Part shown: in pieces, positions 43,074 through 55,634 of the stretch
How positions within the stretch are numbered: the stretch's first letter is position 1
Layout: every line of letters starts with the position of its first letter
Assembly (NCBI GenBank): GCA_033675265.1
Contig: JAUJYZ010001382.1
Span: forward strand, 1 to 64,000
Reading direction: 5' to 3'
Source: Actinostola sp. cb2023
Lineage: Eukaryota > Cnidaria > Anthozoa > Actiniaria > Actinostolidae
Length of the DNA: 64,000 nucleotides
The notes under the pieces: generated by a model
The model's input: only the letters and a program-made list of their open reading frames with translations
What the model was told of the DNA's origin: nothing
Databases searched by the model: none
Translations under genes and position numbers: made by a program

Positions 43074-45258
43074 CAGCTAATTCAGAAAACGTTGTCGGCG
43101 ATCGACTTCAAGCCTACGCGACTAGACCGAAAAGGAGTATGGGTAAATATCAATGCTTCTATAAATACACTATCAACAAGACGCTCAATAGGGCCATTTA
43201 TACGAGCGAAAATAAGACGCGGCTTATTTTCGCTCGTATAAATGGCCCTAATGTCAGTTGCGTGAGGAGGGACCTGACAATGACTGACAGTTGCTTGACG
43301 AGGGAGACTATGTATATATGTGTCGGTGAGCATAGATAAAAATCTCCGAATCATACTTCCGTAGCACGTACTTGGAACGTCCAGTTGAGGTTCATATTCA
43401 TGGTCAGACGGTTCTGATAACGTCTTTGGTTTCTTCGTTATCGCAGAGGAAAGTCGAACTTCGTATCTTTTAAACATCCAGTTGATTCAGACCACGGTAT
43501 GATGTGACAAAGCTCGACCAATCTGCTGTCTCTGCCTATACATTGAAAGATCTTGTTCGATTTATCTCGAAATCAGAAAGGAATTATCGATTAAAAATCA
43601 GAAGCTGCTTCTGTTAGATTTAAGATGTGGCCTCAAGTGACCTCAAGTACGTTTAAAGACGTACCACAGACGTACCTTGAAGAGTCGGAGATCTTTATCG
43701 ATGCTCGATCACCGACACAAATAGTCTCCCTCGTCACGCAACTGTCATTGTCATAATGCCCGACTACGCTCATTGAGCGTCTTCTTCTGTAATAGATCCC
43801 TAAAATCTAAGGACGTTTTGACTTCGATTGTATTTTTGCCGTTTACTGACCTGTTTTGAGCGTGGAAATTCTGTTTTAATTAGCGCTACGCGGCGGTTCT
43901 AAAATTAGGTCGCGTAATAGATGTATGATTCAGACAAAGATCATACAACTGTAATCGTACTGAAAAGAATACTGAGAAACCTACATTTTATCATGCAAAC
44001 ACTGTCTATTTTCAAAACAATTGACCTTGCTCGCCTTTGCTTTGATGTAGTTTTGAAGTACGATTTTTACGATTCCTTTTCCTTCTGAATTTTTCAAACG
44101 TGGAATAAAATAAACATCCATCATGAGTTACTGAAAATAAAACACGGAAAATCATACGCCGATTCGTGTGGGCCCACTCTGAAAGATGTCGTTTCATTTA
44201 TAACAAAAACAAACGCGCCTTAGCTGTATCGTCGAACGAGATGAACTAGAATCCTGACTGATCTTTAATAACTTGAAGATCTACAGCTGCTTTCAAAACT
44301 AAGATTCAAGTCTACTTGAGTCCTGTGTGTCGTTTGTTTTCCCTTATATGCTGAAAGATGACTTGTTCTCTCTCGATCCAGCCGACGAGCTTCTAGTCCT
44401 TCTACCACTTCTAGTCGTCGAACGATGAACTAGAATCCTGACCTTTAATAGCTTGAAGATCTACAGCTGCTTTCAAAACTAAGATTCAAGTCAACTTGAG
44501 TCCTGTGTGTCGTCGTTTTTTTTCCCTTATCTGCTGAGTAATCTTGAAACTCGAAACGATCAAAAAACTTCGCATTCTTTCTTCATTCTTCGCATTCTTT
44601 CTTCATTCCGTGACCATAACAAAAAAACAAAAACAAAAAAACATTTTATTACTCGGGCTTCCTTCGGAAGGGCCCGTGTAAAAAGGGACGTCTCTCACGG
44701 AATATGAATCATTTCACAAATACAAGATGGCTTTCTATGTTCTATATAAAAATGATGCACGCCTGAGCTCTTGAAATGCTAGCAAGTGGATACACGAGCG
44801 ATAGCGAGTGCATTCAGTCAGCTGCATTTCAAGAGCTCAGAAGTGCATACATAGAAAGCCATCTTCTATTTATTTTATATTATAAAAAGTCGAAAATCAT
44901 GGAGTATTTCACTGGAAAAGACCAATATTCTGAAGTTATTGTAAACGTTCGAGTTAATTAATATTCAACATGAGTTTATGTAAATTAGATAATGACATTC
45001 CAGCGTGCAGCGCGCGAACAGTCAACTAAAATGTTATTCAAAAAACACAACAGAATCCTCAACTTCCTTGCCATTTTGTTCACCATCTGCTTCTGTTTCC
45101 TTGTTTTAAAACGCGTAGGCATACATTTACAGATTCACCTGCCATTGTCACCAAATACGAAAAGCATGCAAGCCGATTATCATATCTACCCATACTCCCT
45201 TTCGGTCTAGTCGCGTAGGCTTGAAGTCGACCGCCGACAACGTTTTCTGAATTAGCTG
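43074..45258. mobile_element. TA-flanked non-autonomous DNA transposon inserted in the DIRS RT (2,185 bp)
   Basis: The left end CAGCTAATTCAGAAAACG is repeated in inverse at 45241-45258; inverted similarity continues for about 80 bases. TA precedes (43072-43073) and follows (45259-45260). Removing the element and one TA restores a continuous DIRS reading frame (GCLL to YKRD), which fixes both ends to the base. Inside are a 27-base-arm palindrome (43189-43252), an inverted pair around GAGGGAGACTA (about 43300) and TAGTCTCCCTC (about 43725), a 190-bp tandem duplication (about 44225-44520) and a foldback (44724-44866). No transposase is seen. The TA duplication suggests a Tc1/mariner-like mobiliser. 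Confidence 0.85.
45025..45210 (+). CDS. Small membrane-anchor-like frame inside the inserted element (doubtful)
   Basis: From the ATG at about 45031, the frame gives a basic start (MLFKKHNR), a hydrophobic stretch (about LNFLAILFTICFCFLVL) and a short polar tail, ending in the element's inverted repeat. This looks like the start of a type II membrane protein such as a Golgi enzyme, perhaps a captured exon, but 60 residues are too few to identify it and it may be chance. Confidence 0.2.
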   Translation, partial: TKMLFKKHNRILNFLAILFTICFCFLVLKRVGIHLQIHLPLSPNTKSMQADYHIYPYSLSV

Positions 45259-45260
45259 TA

Positions 45261-45425
45261 ATAAACAGCCAGGACCATAACTAACAACAGCAGTTGCGAT
45301 CGCGTCAATTGTGGGGTAAACGTACAAGCTCAATAGGATCACCGAGAAAGGAATCATTCGGAATCCTGTCATTAACCGACGATGCGCCACACGGCCAACT
45401 CAAGTCAACAATTATCCTTCGTTCT
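45261..45425 (-). pseudogene. DIRS reverse transcriptase, N-terminal fragment
   Basis: The minus strand encodes [33 protein letters not shown] and, after a one-base shift near 45323, [20 protein letters not shown]. These are the conserved N-terminal RT motifs of DIRS elements, ending exactly where the 2,185-bp element is inserted. Upstream the match stops near 45430, where a Penelope-like fragment in the opposite orientation begins. Confidence 0.8.
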
Positions 45426-45431
45426 GCAGAG

Positions 45432-45548
45432 TCACGTTATCAAGACGCACTGAACAAAAGCGGATATAATTTTAACCTAAGCTATAAAGAAACTCCACAA
45501 AAGCGTACAAAGAATCGACAAAGGAATATTATTTGGTACATCCCCCCT
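45432..45548 (+). pseudogene. Penelope-like element fragment
   Basis: The plus frame contains [19 protein letters not shown] and [18 protein letters not shown] recognise this as a motif that recurs in invertebrate Penelope-like retroelement proteins between the RT and the C-terminal endonuclease. It is truncated at both ends. The assignment is from memory of the motif and unverified. Confidence 0.5.
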
Positions 45549-47067
<1,519 letters not shown>

Positions 47068-49435
47068 CTATTGCTTACAGTGTTTGTTTGTGCTCCACCC
47101 ACTAAGTGTAGAATGTCGAGCCAGACAATATCTACCCAGTAATAAGCGATTTGTACAATGTTCTCTCAGATATCGTTCAACAAACAGACCTAGAAATCCT
47201 GATGATAGCCTTGCAACAGAGATCCCAACTTCTACAGACACAATTGCGGTGACTTTGTCTTCTGCTTCTGTATAAAGAGACGCGGCACGACCAATACAGT
47301 TAACACCAGTACTACTATGGAGTAGTCCCTGGAGAAAACCCAGTGCAAACACAACGTGAACGTTTGGAACGAAACGATACCAGGAAGCGAACAGGAAGTA
47401 CATCAAACAGCCAACGTTCAGGGAAACAGGAATCCACAATTTTCGAATTTTGAAATGCTCTATCCACTCACTGCACAAACATGGCACAAGAACGATTTCT
47501 ATTCCGCCGAAGAGATACCCAAGGTCACTGAGTAATCTGTAGTACTGATAGTGATCACGAGGTGGGAATGGAGAGTTGGGGAATGTCAGAGTTGACAGAA
47601 CGGCCGCTATTGAGAGTTGCAATGAACAGCCACCAATGAACATATAGGTAACAATTGGCCAAACTTTGAACACTTGAAGCAGAACGTTACTCTTCTGTGG
47701 GGTTTGTTCTTGCAAAGCTGTGCACTTGATATCATGGCGGTTAGTAGCACTTTTTGTGGATTGATTTCTTAAGGGCTCTTTGTTGAGAAAAGCGTAGAAG
47801 AGTATTGGTAGAAAACACGATGGTATAAGGCCAGCTACAGCTAGACGAGGTGCCACACAAAGCCATGTAGTCAGCCCTGAAATTTAGAGAAAGACAGGTA
47901 CTCGTATCAGTCTGTCGGCTGATAATGATATATAAGTAATAAATAATAATAATATAACTCCATCAGCCGCCATCTTGAACATGATGGAGATACTGTTAAT
48001 TCGAGAGATTGACTATAGCTAACTATTTTAAATAAATATATCTCACACACAAAAAAATAATAATAATAACTATAGTCAAACTTTCATGTTTACAAAGTTT
48101 CAAAACATTATTTTGTAATTATTACAAAGTGAATAGAACCAGTACACAGAATACGCTTTTCCTACCAACGTCAGTAGTATACTGTGAGCAGACCTAGGAC
48201 TCTGCTAGCAGGCAATATTCGGTGTATATTTGGTGGATTTTCGGTATTAGTTTGGTGAACATACCATGGAAATCATGTGCGTATTTGATGGACATTGGGT
48301 AGAAATGGGGTGCAGAGACGGAGAAAAGATGGTTGAAGCAAAGCAAAAGAACAAGGAAGGGAAGGAAAAGAGGAGGAAAAAGAGAGGAAAGGGGAGAACA
48401 TGGACCGGCCTTCATTGACACCTCGTATTCCCGTAGATCCATTACGAACCTTCAAGGACCTTTCCTAACCCTGCATGGTCCCCTCATGGAAGACAAATCC
48501 GTTGTCCCTTTGTGCCCCTTGTTTCATCCCTTTTATCCCTTGTTTTCATGTTCATGTAGGGTCCATGCGAGAATGTCAAAAATGAATCTGAAGAACAGTC
48601 GCATGTCATTCACCGAATTCCCACCCCACTTTGTCAGTTCGTCTTGACTCTTCTTGACGCACAAAAGAAATCAAACGTTAGTGTGCGTCGTTGTTCCGTG
48701 GCCATTCCGTGGCCATTCCGTGGCCATTTCGTGGCCATTCAGTGGCCATTCCGTGGCCATTCCGTGGCCATTCCGTGGCCATTCCGTGGCCATTCCGTGG
48801 CCATTCCGTGGCCATTCCGTCCGTGACCATTCCGTGGCCATTCCGTGGCCATTCCGTGGCCATTCCGTGGCCATTCCGTGGCCATTCCGTGGATATTCGA
48901 TGCAAATGGGGTGCAATGGTGGAGGACCAATGATGGAGAAAAGTGGAGAGGGCGAAATGAGGTGGGAATTCGGTGGGATGTAAATACCTGTATATCCAAG
49001 TGATGCGAAACACGCTGATATATTTATACCCAACTTGAAGGCGCTGGCAAGGTCATCAGCATTGTCGTAATAAGCAAGCATTTGATAGCATGTTACTAAA
49101 CCAAAACCATAAGCACTTCCAATAAATGCTACTCCAATGATCCTTAAGGTAACATCCTCCACTAGCACGATGATCAGCAGTGATCCAGCCAACATTACAG
49201 TCAGAACAATCATGGAGCACAGAAATGGAATTCTTCTTACAATGATGGGACTTAAAACTTTGCTGGCGATGTCTGGAAGAGCAAATGCAATGAGTACGAT
49301 GGTGGTTGACCATGTGGTACCTGCCAGCAAGTCTTCAGTGGCTACCCAAGTAATCGTGATTGCTACGATGGACATCCACAATCCCATGGCAAAGAAACAA
49401 AGCGACGTCAAACGTTTATTGGATTGGTGTTCCAT
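47068..49435 (-). CDS. CLN3: CLN3 (battenin) family protein, copy 2, intact
   Basis: Exon 1 is 49435-48988 (ATG of MEHQSN), with the donor GT directly after; exon 2 is 47876-47068, after an AG acceptor, with the stop at 47068-47070. Both exon 1s are 448 bases, with the same phase-1 junction as copy 1. The product is about 418 residues, near the 438 of human CLN3. Hydrophobic segments lie at about residues 10-32, 41-62, 71-92, 96-116, 130-148 and five to six more in exon 2. Conserved features include SAYGFGLVTCYQMLAYY, YQYYRLLSDLGYLFGGIE and GVNCIGRAASLYTEAEDK. It likely acts in the lysosomal membrane. It is the only copy with an uninterrupted frame. Intron frames that read through the 12-bp repeat are not coding. 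Confidence 0.85.
48690..48895. repeat. 12-bp minisatellite in CLN3 copy 2 intron
   Basis: About 17 nearly perfect units of CCGTGGCCATTC. It is homologous to the shorter, more diverged array at 33425-33595 in copy 1, so one array was maintained or expanded after duplication. Confidence 0.9.
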
Positions 49436-50100
49436 CTTATATGTAGATTTTTTGTAACGGGTTTCAGTAAAACAGCTTTCCAAAGTTGACTGAGAAGAGG
49501 AAAAAGGGAAATGAAACAACTAATGAGAAATTTGGTCAATTGGGCCTGAATAAGGAAAACGTAGCTCACATATAATCATTGTTCTAATCATTGTTCTAAT
49601 CTCATAAATAATTCATGAGCAATTGGTCCAACCAGGTTTGTCCAATCGGTCACATGCATGGATCTTAACAATTAGACTACTCGTTCTCGTTTTCTATGCT
49701 AGATAGACACTCCGCGGTGACAACAAAAGAATCTGAATCAATGATGCTAGAACTGTCGGGATTCTCTCTAGAGAACGAGACTGCAGAGCTATCGAAGAAA
49801 CATGAACACTTTACCATAGAAATGAATGCAATGACCTTAAAAACTGAAAACTGCAGCAGTTGAAAAAAACTTCATTGAAGCTTTCGCAGTTAGAGAAAAT
49901 ATACTGAAAAATACTTCTCTTATACCTTTATTTACCCCCAACCAAAGTACCTCAGATGAGTGTTGTGATAGCAATGTTGCATGACTGAACGGAACAGACT
50001 CAATAGTTATCAACGGACGTACACCGATGCTAATTCAACTGAATGCACTCACTGGAGCTTCACTTGTGTTATTTCGTTGAAGCAAATTAAAGCAGCCGGA
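49436..50100 (-). promoter_or_regulatory. 5' flank of CLN3 copy 2
   Basis: Reverse complement of the conserved 5' blocks: CTTTCCAAAGTTGACTGAG near the start codon, CTGTCGGGATTCTCTCTAGA, CTATCGAAGAAACATGAACA and CTTCTCTTATACC. A block of about 120 bases (49500-49640) has no counterpart in copy 1. The outer part (about 50020-50080) matches 52300-52350 in the next orphan copy. Confidence 0.5.
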
Positions 50101-50148
50101 ATTCAACCAGTTGTTATTTCTATTCTGGAGGGTTCTTCAAGGTATGAG

Positions 50149-50853
50149 CAACTATTGTGCAGGTAGAGCTAATATATCGGCTCCACGTGCACAATAATCA
50201 GCTCTTATTATATAGCACAGATACTATGCGCGCTCTTATTGGTCAATTAGCGGGCCATAACTTCCCGTACGGCCCGCTGAAAACAGAAAAGTAAGGAAAA
50301 GCTAGATAATAGACCTTATGCATAAATGGTAGAATCGTAAAATCTGATTTCCTTTGTTATTGGGAATATATTACAGCAATATCTGACCATCGCTTTGAAG
50401 AGAGGGTTTTCAATAATGAACAATCAAATTTTAGGGCTGTACTATGCAATCTTGAAAAGTTCTAGTGATTTGAAATGACAAAGATTTGTACCAGAAACCG
50501 GACTTTGGCTCTAAATGCCTCGTTTCCATGTATTTTGCACCTTTCAAACGCTTATTACTTTATGATGGTTTTATTTTTATTAATGCACTTTTGGGGTAAT
50601 TACTAACAGTCTGTCGATGGTCTTTCAATCTATTCTTTTTTACTTTACTTAACTCGTTATTCTTTCAGTTTTTGCAAATTTATGCAAAGTACAGAAATCG
50701 AGTATTGCATAGGGTGTATAAATATCTTATTAACCTCGCTTGCTCGGTCCGTACGGGAAGTTATGGATCCTCGTTTTTTCTCCACTTTTTATGGCCTGCG
50801 CGCTACGTGTCCTTTGTAGAACGAGGCATAGATATGCCTATGCACAATAGTTC
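50149..50853. mobile_element. Foldback element (705 bp)
   Basis: The ends GCAACTATTGTGCA (left) and TGCACAATAGTTCC (right) are inverted. A second inverted pair, CCATAACTTCCCGTACGG (50257-50274) and CCGTACGGGAAGTTATGG (50749-50766), lies inside. The interior is AT-rich and non-coding. Confidence 0.55.
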
Positions 50854-51339
50854 CTATTGTTATTCAAATCTTGACCTGGTTTCGGTCATTGATATCTAGT
50901 GTTTTCCTTTGAAAGCGCGTTTTGTTGAAAAGTTGAAAATTCATGATCAATAAATAATGAAAACACAAATAAATTAAAACTATGTTTATAAATGTTTATA
51001 TAGATAGTCAGTTTCCGATAGAAGGCTTGAGTTCGCCTTCTATCTGTTAATTATCGCTCTGAAACTTTGCCAGATTATCAAGCAAAATACAGTAACAAGA
51101 CTTGAACAAATTGCTGAATGCTAGTCAAAGGAATATTGCTTGCTGCATGTGATGTCAACGTTACTTTTCCACTTGAATGGATTTCCCGCTAAATTGAATT
51201 TGAAAATAATGTTTATTTGTGTTTATTTTTTATAATGTTCATCACTTGATTGGATCAACCACTGTGGACCAATTGTTGAGGGAAATAGTGTAAAATTGAG
51301 AACAGTTTGTCATGCTTGCTAGTTTTAAAATTATCCTTC

Positions 51340-51627
51340 TGCATTCTGATAGACAGGACTTCAATTAAACCCGCACCTTTCGGCTAGTGCTGCATTTGCA
51401 AATAAATAACACTCGATCGAATCGTGTCAGTTTCTACTCAAATAAATTCGTTATTCGCACATAATTGTTAACTGTCGGGATTCTTTCTAGAGAACGAGAC
51501 AGCACGTCTGCAGAGCTATATATCGAAGAAACATGAACACTTGACCATAGAAATGAATGCAAAGACCTTGAAAACTTCTGTAGTTGAAATAATGATCTTT
51601 GAAGCTTTCGCAGTTAGAGAAATTTTA
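51340..51627 (-). other. Second orphan copy of the CLN3 5' flank
   Basis: On the minus strand it matches 32480-32720 and 49740-49880: GAAAGGTGCGGGTTTAAT-like, GCAAATAAATAACAC, CTGTCGGGATTCTTTCTAGA and CGAAGAAACATGAACACTTG blocks occur in the same order. No CLN3 exon is found on either side. It continues into the 73-bp satellite. Confidence 0.7.
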
Positions 51628-52284
51628 CTGGAAATTACTAGTATTACTTCTCTTACCTTGATACTAAGATCCCAACCAAAGTAACCATGTGAGTTGTTTA
51701 CTGGAAATTACTAGTATTACTTCTCTTACCTTGATACTAAGATCCTAACCAAAGTAACCATGTTTGTTGTTTACTGGAAATTACTAGTATTACTTCTCTT
51801 ACCTTGATACTAAGATCCTAACCAAAGTAACCATGTTTGTTGTTTACTGGAAATTACTAGTATTACTTCTCTTACCTTGATACTAAGATCCCAACCAAAG
51901 TAACCATGTGAGTTGTTTACTGGAAATTACTAGTATTACTTCTCTTACCTTGATACTAAGATCCCAACCAAAGTAACCATGTGAGTTGTTTACTGGAAAT
52001 TACTAGTATTACTTCTCTTACCTTGATACTAAGATCCCAACCAAAGTAACCATGTGAGTTGTTTACTGGAAATTACTAGTATTACTTCTCTTACCTTGAT
52101 ACTAAGATCCCAACCAAAGTCACCATGTGAGTTGTTTACTGGAAATTACTAGTATTACTTCTCTTACCTTGATACTAAGATCCCAACCAAAGTAACCATG
52201 TGAGTTGTTTACTTGAAATTACTAGTATTACTTCTCTTACCTTGTTACTAAGATCCCAACCAAAGTAACCATGTGAGTTGTGTA
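51628..52284. repeat. 73-bp satellite derived from CLN3 5' flank
   Basis: Nine tandem units starting at 51628, 51701, 51774 and so on to 52212. The unit (ACTGGAAATTACTAGTATTA, CTTCTCTTACCTTGATACTA, AGATCCCAACCAAAGTAACC) matches in inverse the sequence at 32385-32450 upstream of CLN3 copy 1, and 49900-49955 upstream of copy 2, where it is single. A few substitutions separate units. Confidence 0.9.
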
Positions 52285-52548
52285 CATGTAGCAGTGATGA
52301 CAACACGCTTATGCTAATTCGACTGGAATGTTCATTGGAGCTTCACTTTTCTAGGTTAAACAATGAACGCGAATGAATTATGGGATTTAGAGTTTAGTGT
52401 TTATTGTTTAACCGGCTTAGAATTTGCTTTTCATTGTTATAGAACACTTGCTTCCGTACTGTCAAAATAGTCGGCGCTGATTCAGTGAGTGCAGAGTGTG
52501 ACCAGATTCATACTTAGGCCCTGTTTACGCGAGAGAGAGAAAGATAAC

Positions 52549-54562
52549 CCTAGGATCTTCCTTGCAATAGGAACAACTGTACATTGCGTTAACATGATAA
52601 ATGCCAACATAGATTGGATGCGTTACTGGTTGCGTTACTAGGATCTTCCTTGCAATAGGGACAACTGTACATTGCGTTAACATGATAAATGCCAACATAG
52701 ATTGGATGCGTTACTGGTTGCGTTACTAGGATCTTCCTTGCAATAGGGACAACTGTACATTGCGTTAACATGATAAATGCCAACATAGATTGGATGCGTT
52801 ACTGGTTGCGTTACTAGGATCTTCCTTGCAATAGGGACAACTGTACATTGCGTTAACATGATAAATGCCAACATAGATTGGATGCGTTACTGGTTGCGTT
52901 ACTAGGATCTTCCTTGCAATAGGGACAACTGTACATTGCGTTAACATGATAAATGCCAACATAGATTGGATGCGTTACTAGTTGCGTTACTAGGATCTTC
53001 CCTGCAATAGGAACAACTGTACATTGCGTTAACATGATAAATGCCAACATAGATTGGATGCGTTACTAGTTGCGTTACTAGGATCTTCCTTGCAATAGGA
53101 ACAACTGTACATTGCGTTAACATGATAAATGCCAACATAGGATTGGATGCGTTACTAGTTGCGTTACTAGGATCTTCCTTGCAATAGGAACAACTGTACA
53201 TTGCGTTAACATGATAAATGCCAACATAGATTGGATGCGTTACTGGTTGCGTTACTAGGATCTTCCCTGCAATAGGAACAACTGTACATTGCGTTAACAT
53301 GATAAATGCCAACATAGATTGGATGCGTTACTAGTTGCGTTACTAGGATCTTCCTTGCAATAGGGACAACTGTACATTGCGTTAACATGATAAATGCCAA
53401 CATAGATTGGATGCGTTACTGGTTGCGTTACTAGGATCTTCCTTGCAATAGGGACAACTGTACATTGCGTTAACATGATAAATGCCAACATAGATTGGAT
53501 GCGTTACTAGTTGCGTTACTAGGATCTTCCTTGCAATAGGGACAACTGTACATTGCGTTAACATGATAAATGCCAACATAGATTGGATGCGTTACTGGTT
53601 GCGTTACTAGGATCTTCCTTGCAATAGGGACAACTGTACATTGCGTTAACATGATACATGCCAACATAGATTGGATGCGTTACTGGTTGCGTTACTAGGA
53701 TCTTCCCTGCAATAGGGACAACTGTACATTGCGTTAACATGATACATGCCAACATAGATTGGATGCGTTACTGGTTGCGTTACTAGGATCTTCCTTGCAA
53801 TAGGGACAACTGTACATTGCGTTAACATGATAAATGCCAACATAGATTGGATGCGTTACTGGTTGCGTTACTAGGATCTTCCCTGCAATAGGGACAACTG
53901 TACATTGCGTTAACATGATACATGCCAACATAGATTGGATGCGTTACTGGTTGCGTTACTAGGATCTTCCTTGCAATAGGGACAACTGTACATTGCGTTA
54001 ACATGATAAATGCCAACATAGATTGGATGCGTTACTGGTTGCGTTACTAGGATCTTCCTTGCAATAGGGACAACTGTACATTGCGTTAACATGATAAATG
54101 CCAACATAGATTGGATGCGTTACTGGTTGCGTTACTGGGATCTTCCCTGCAATAGGGACAACTGTACATGCCAACATAGATTGGATGCGTTACTGGTTGC
54201 GTTACTAGGATCTTCCCTGCAATAGGGACAACTGTACATTGCGTTAACATGATCAATGCCAACATAGATTGGATGCGTTACTGGTTGCGTTACTAGGATC
54301 TTCCTTGCAATAGGGACAACTGTACATTGCGTTAACATGATAAATGCCAACATAGATTGGATGCGTTACTGGTTGCGTTACTAGGATCTTCCTTGCAATA
54401 GGGACAACTGTACATTGCGTTAACATGATACATGCCAACATAGTTGGATGCGTTACTGGTTGCGTTACTAGGATCTTCCTTGCAATAGGGACAACTGTAC
54501 ATTGCGTTAACATGATAAATGCCAACATAGATTGGATGCGTTACTGGTTGCGTTACTAGGTT
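52549..54562. repeat. 88-bp satellite
   Basis: About 23 tandem copies of an 88-base unit containing AGGATCTTCCTTGCAATAGG, ACAACTGTACATTGCGTTAA and CATGATAAATGCCAACATAG. Most units are identical apart from CT/TT, GG/GA and AAA/ACA variants; two units near 54130-54170 and 54440 are shortened. The repeated minus-strand 65-residue frames come from the unit and are not genes. The array follows CCCTGTTTACGCGAGAGAG (52519-52537), which resembles a transposon end. Confidence 0.95.
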
Positions 54563-54609
54563 CGTTTACCATTTACAAAACATAATCTCCAAATCAAGAA
54601 CACCCTAAG

Positions 54610-54819
54610 GTTCGATTGACGCTATTCCAGAATAGGAATACACAGAATAAACACTTGGATGCTTTTATTTCAGCACATTTAAAATTACAAACTGTTCCTT
54701 GTAACTTTATTATGATACAACAAGGAATTGTTTCATTTTACAGTGGACAGTAGCTGCGTGACAGCGATTTAGGGATGTTCTTTTGTGTATTCCTATTCTG
54801 GAATAAGGTCAATCGAACG
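54610..54819. mobile_element. Small inverted-repeat element with 9-bp target duplication
   Basis: The ends GTTCGATTGACGCTATTCCA and TGGAATAAGGTCAATCGAAC form about 38-base imperfect terminal inverted repeats. The 9-base CACCCTAAG lies directly on each side (54601-54609; 54820-54828). A 9-bp duplication suits Mutator- or Merlin-type mobilisation. Non-coding. Confidence 0.7.
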
Positions 54820-55103
54820 CACCCTAAGTAAAGCATTCGCAAAACTTTCTGCTCTCCGCCGAATCAGGAACTTGATCCCTATACTGACACTGCCATTAAA
54901 CTGTACAACGTCTTCATCCTCCCTCACCTGGAATACTGTAGTCCTCTGCTAATTGGAATCACCAATGGTCTTCGTGACAAACTTGAAAACGCTAATTTTT
55001 ACTGCCTAAGAAATGTTCTAAAACTACCTCATGATTGTTCTTACAAAGATGCTCTCCAAATGGTCAAGTTAAGATCCCTTGAACAAATACGACTGTCCTA
55101 CTC

Positions 55104-55390
55104 ATTATCATATCATTAATAATTCATGAGGAAAACACAATAGAAATCATAGGCGTGGAAGAACTTGTATTTTTGATTCAAAATCGTCTTGATTTGCATA
55201 TACTAAAACTTTGATTTTCTCGGCCAAACTTACTGGCATCTTGAAAATTATAGTAGAACATGATTTTATACATCTGTGGATATGATTCGCGTCCGTGTTG
55301 TATGAGATCTGCAACCACTCGCCTGCGGCTCGTGATTGTAGATCTCATACAACACGGCCGCTCATATTGTATATATTACAAAGTTAACAC
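55104..55390. mobile_element. Foldback insertion within the LINE fragment
   Basis: LINE coding similarity stops near 55104 and resumes near 55390. The insert contains inverted arms CGTGTTGTATGAGATCT (55294-55310) and AGATCTCATACAACACG (about 55342-55358). Exact ends and target duplication are uncertain. Confidence 0.5.
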
Positions 55391-55634
55391 TACTCTACTC
55401 TGCTTCTACTAATAACTGATGGACCAACCTATATCAAAAACCTCTTCAAAATTCGACATAGTTGCTACAACCTACGTGGTGTAAATTCAAAGCTAGATCA
55501 ACCCTCTACTAACACTAATTGGTCTCACAGATCTTTCACCTATATCTCTACACGCATGTGGAACTTCCTACCAAATGACGTCAGACTCCTTGACACTTCC
55601 AGGTTCAGATCTGCACTACGAGCAATGAACTTAA

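Larger units (their letters stand above)
38388..45431 (-). mobile_element. DIRS-type tyrosine-recombinase retrotransposon, internally deleted and interrupted
   Basis: On the minus strand, reverse-transcriptase pieces (45425-45261 and 43073-42705) are followed by a tyrosine recombinase (42610-38388). RT upstream of a tyrosine recombinase is the hallmark of DIRS elements. The RNase H and adenine-methylase-like regions expected between them are missing, implying an internal deletion near 42700. The RT is split by a 2,185-bp DNA element at 43074-45258, and the recombinase is inflated by a 105-bp tandem repeat. I could not define the terminal repeats. Confidence 0.85.

Noticed and set aside
43082..43477. 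131-residue minus frame upstream of the DIRS RT fragment
   Set aside because: It lies inside the 2,185-bp inserted element and spans its inverted repeat and a palindrome; it has no link to RT.
48671..49519. 282-residue frame joining CLN3 exon 1 to a repeated MATEWPRNGHG tail
   Set aside because: The frame runs past a good donor site (same position as in copy 1) into the intronic 12-bp minisatellite; the tail is not conserved.
52589..54528. Series of 65-residue frames spaced 88 bases apart, resembling an array of small genes or CRISPR repeats
   Set aside because: The 88-bp units are directly adjacent, with no unique spacers; the frames come from reading the same satellite unit. It is neither a CRISPR array nor a gene family.
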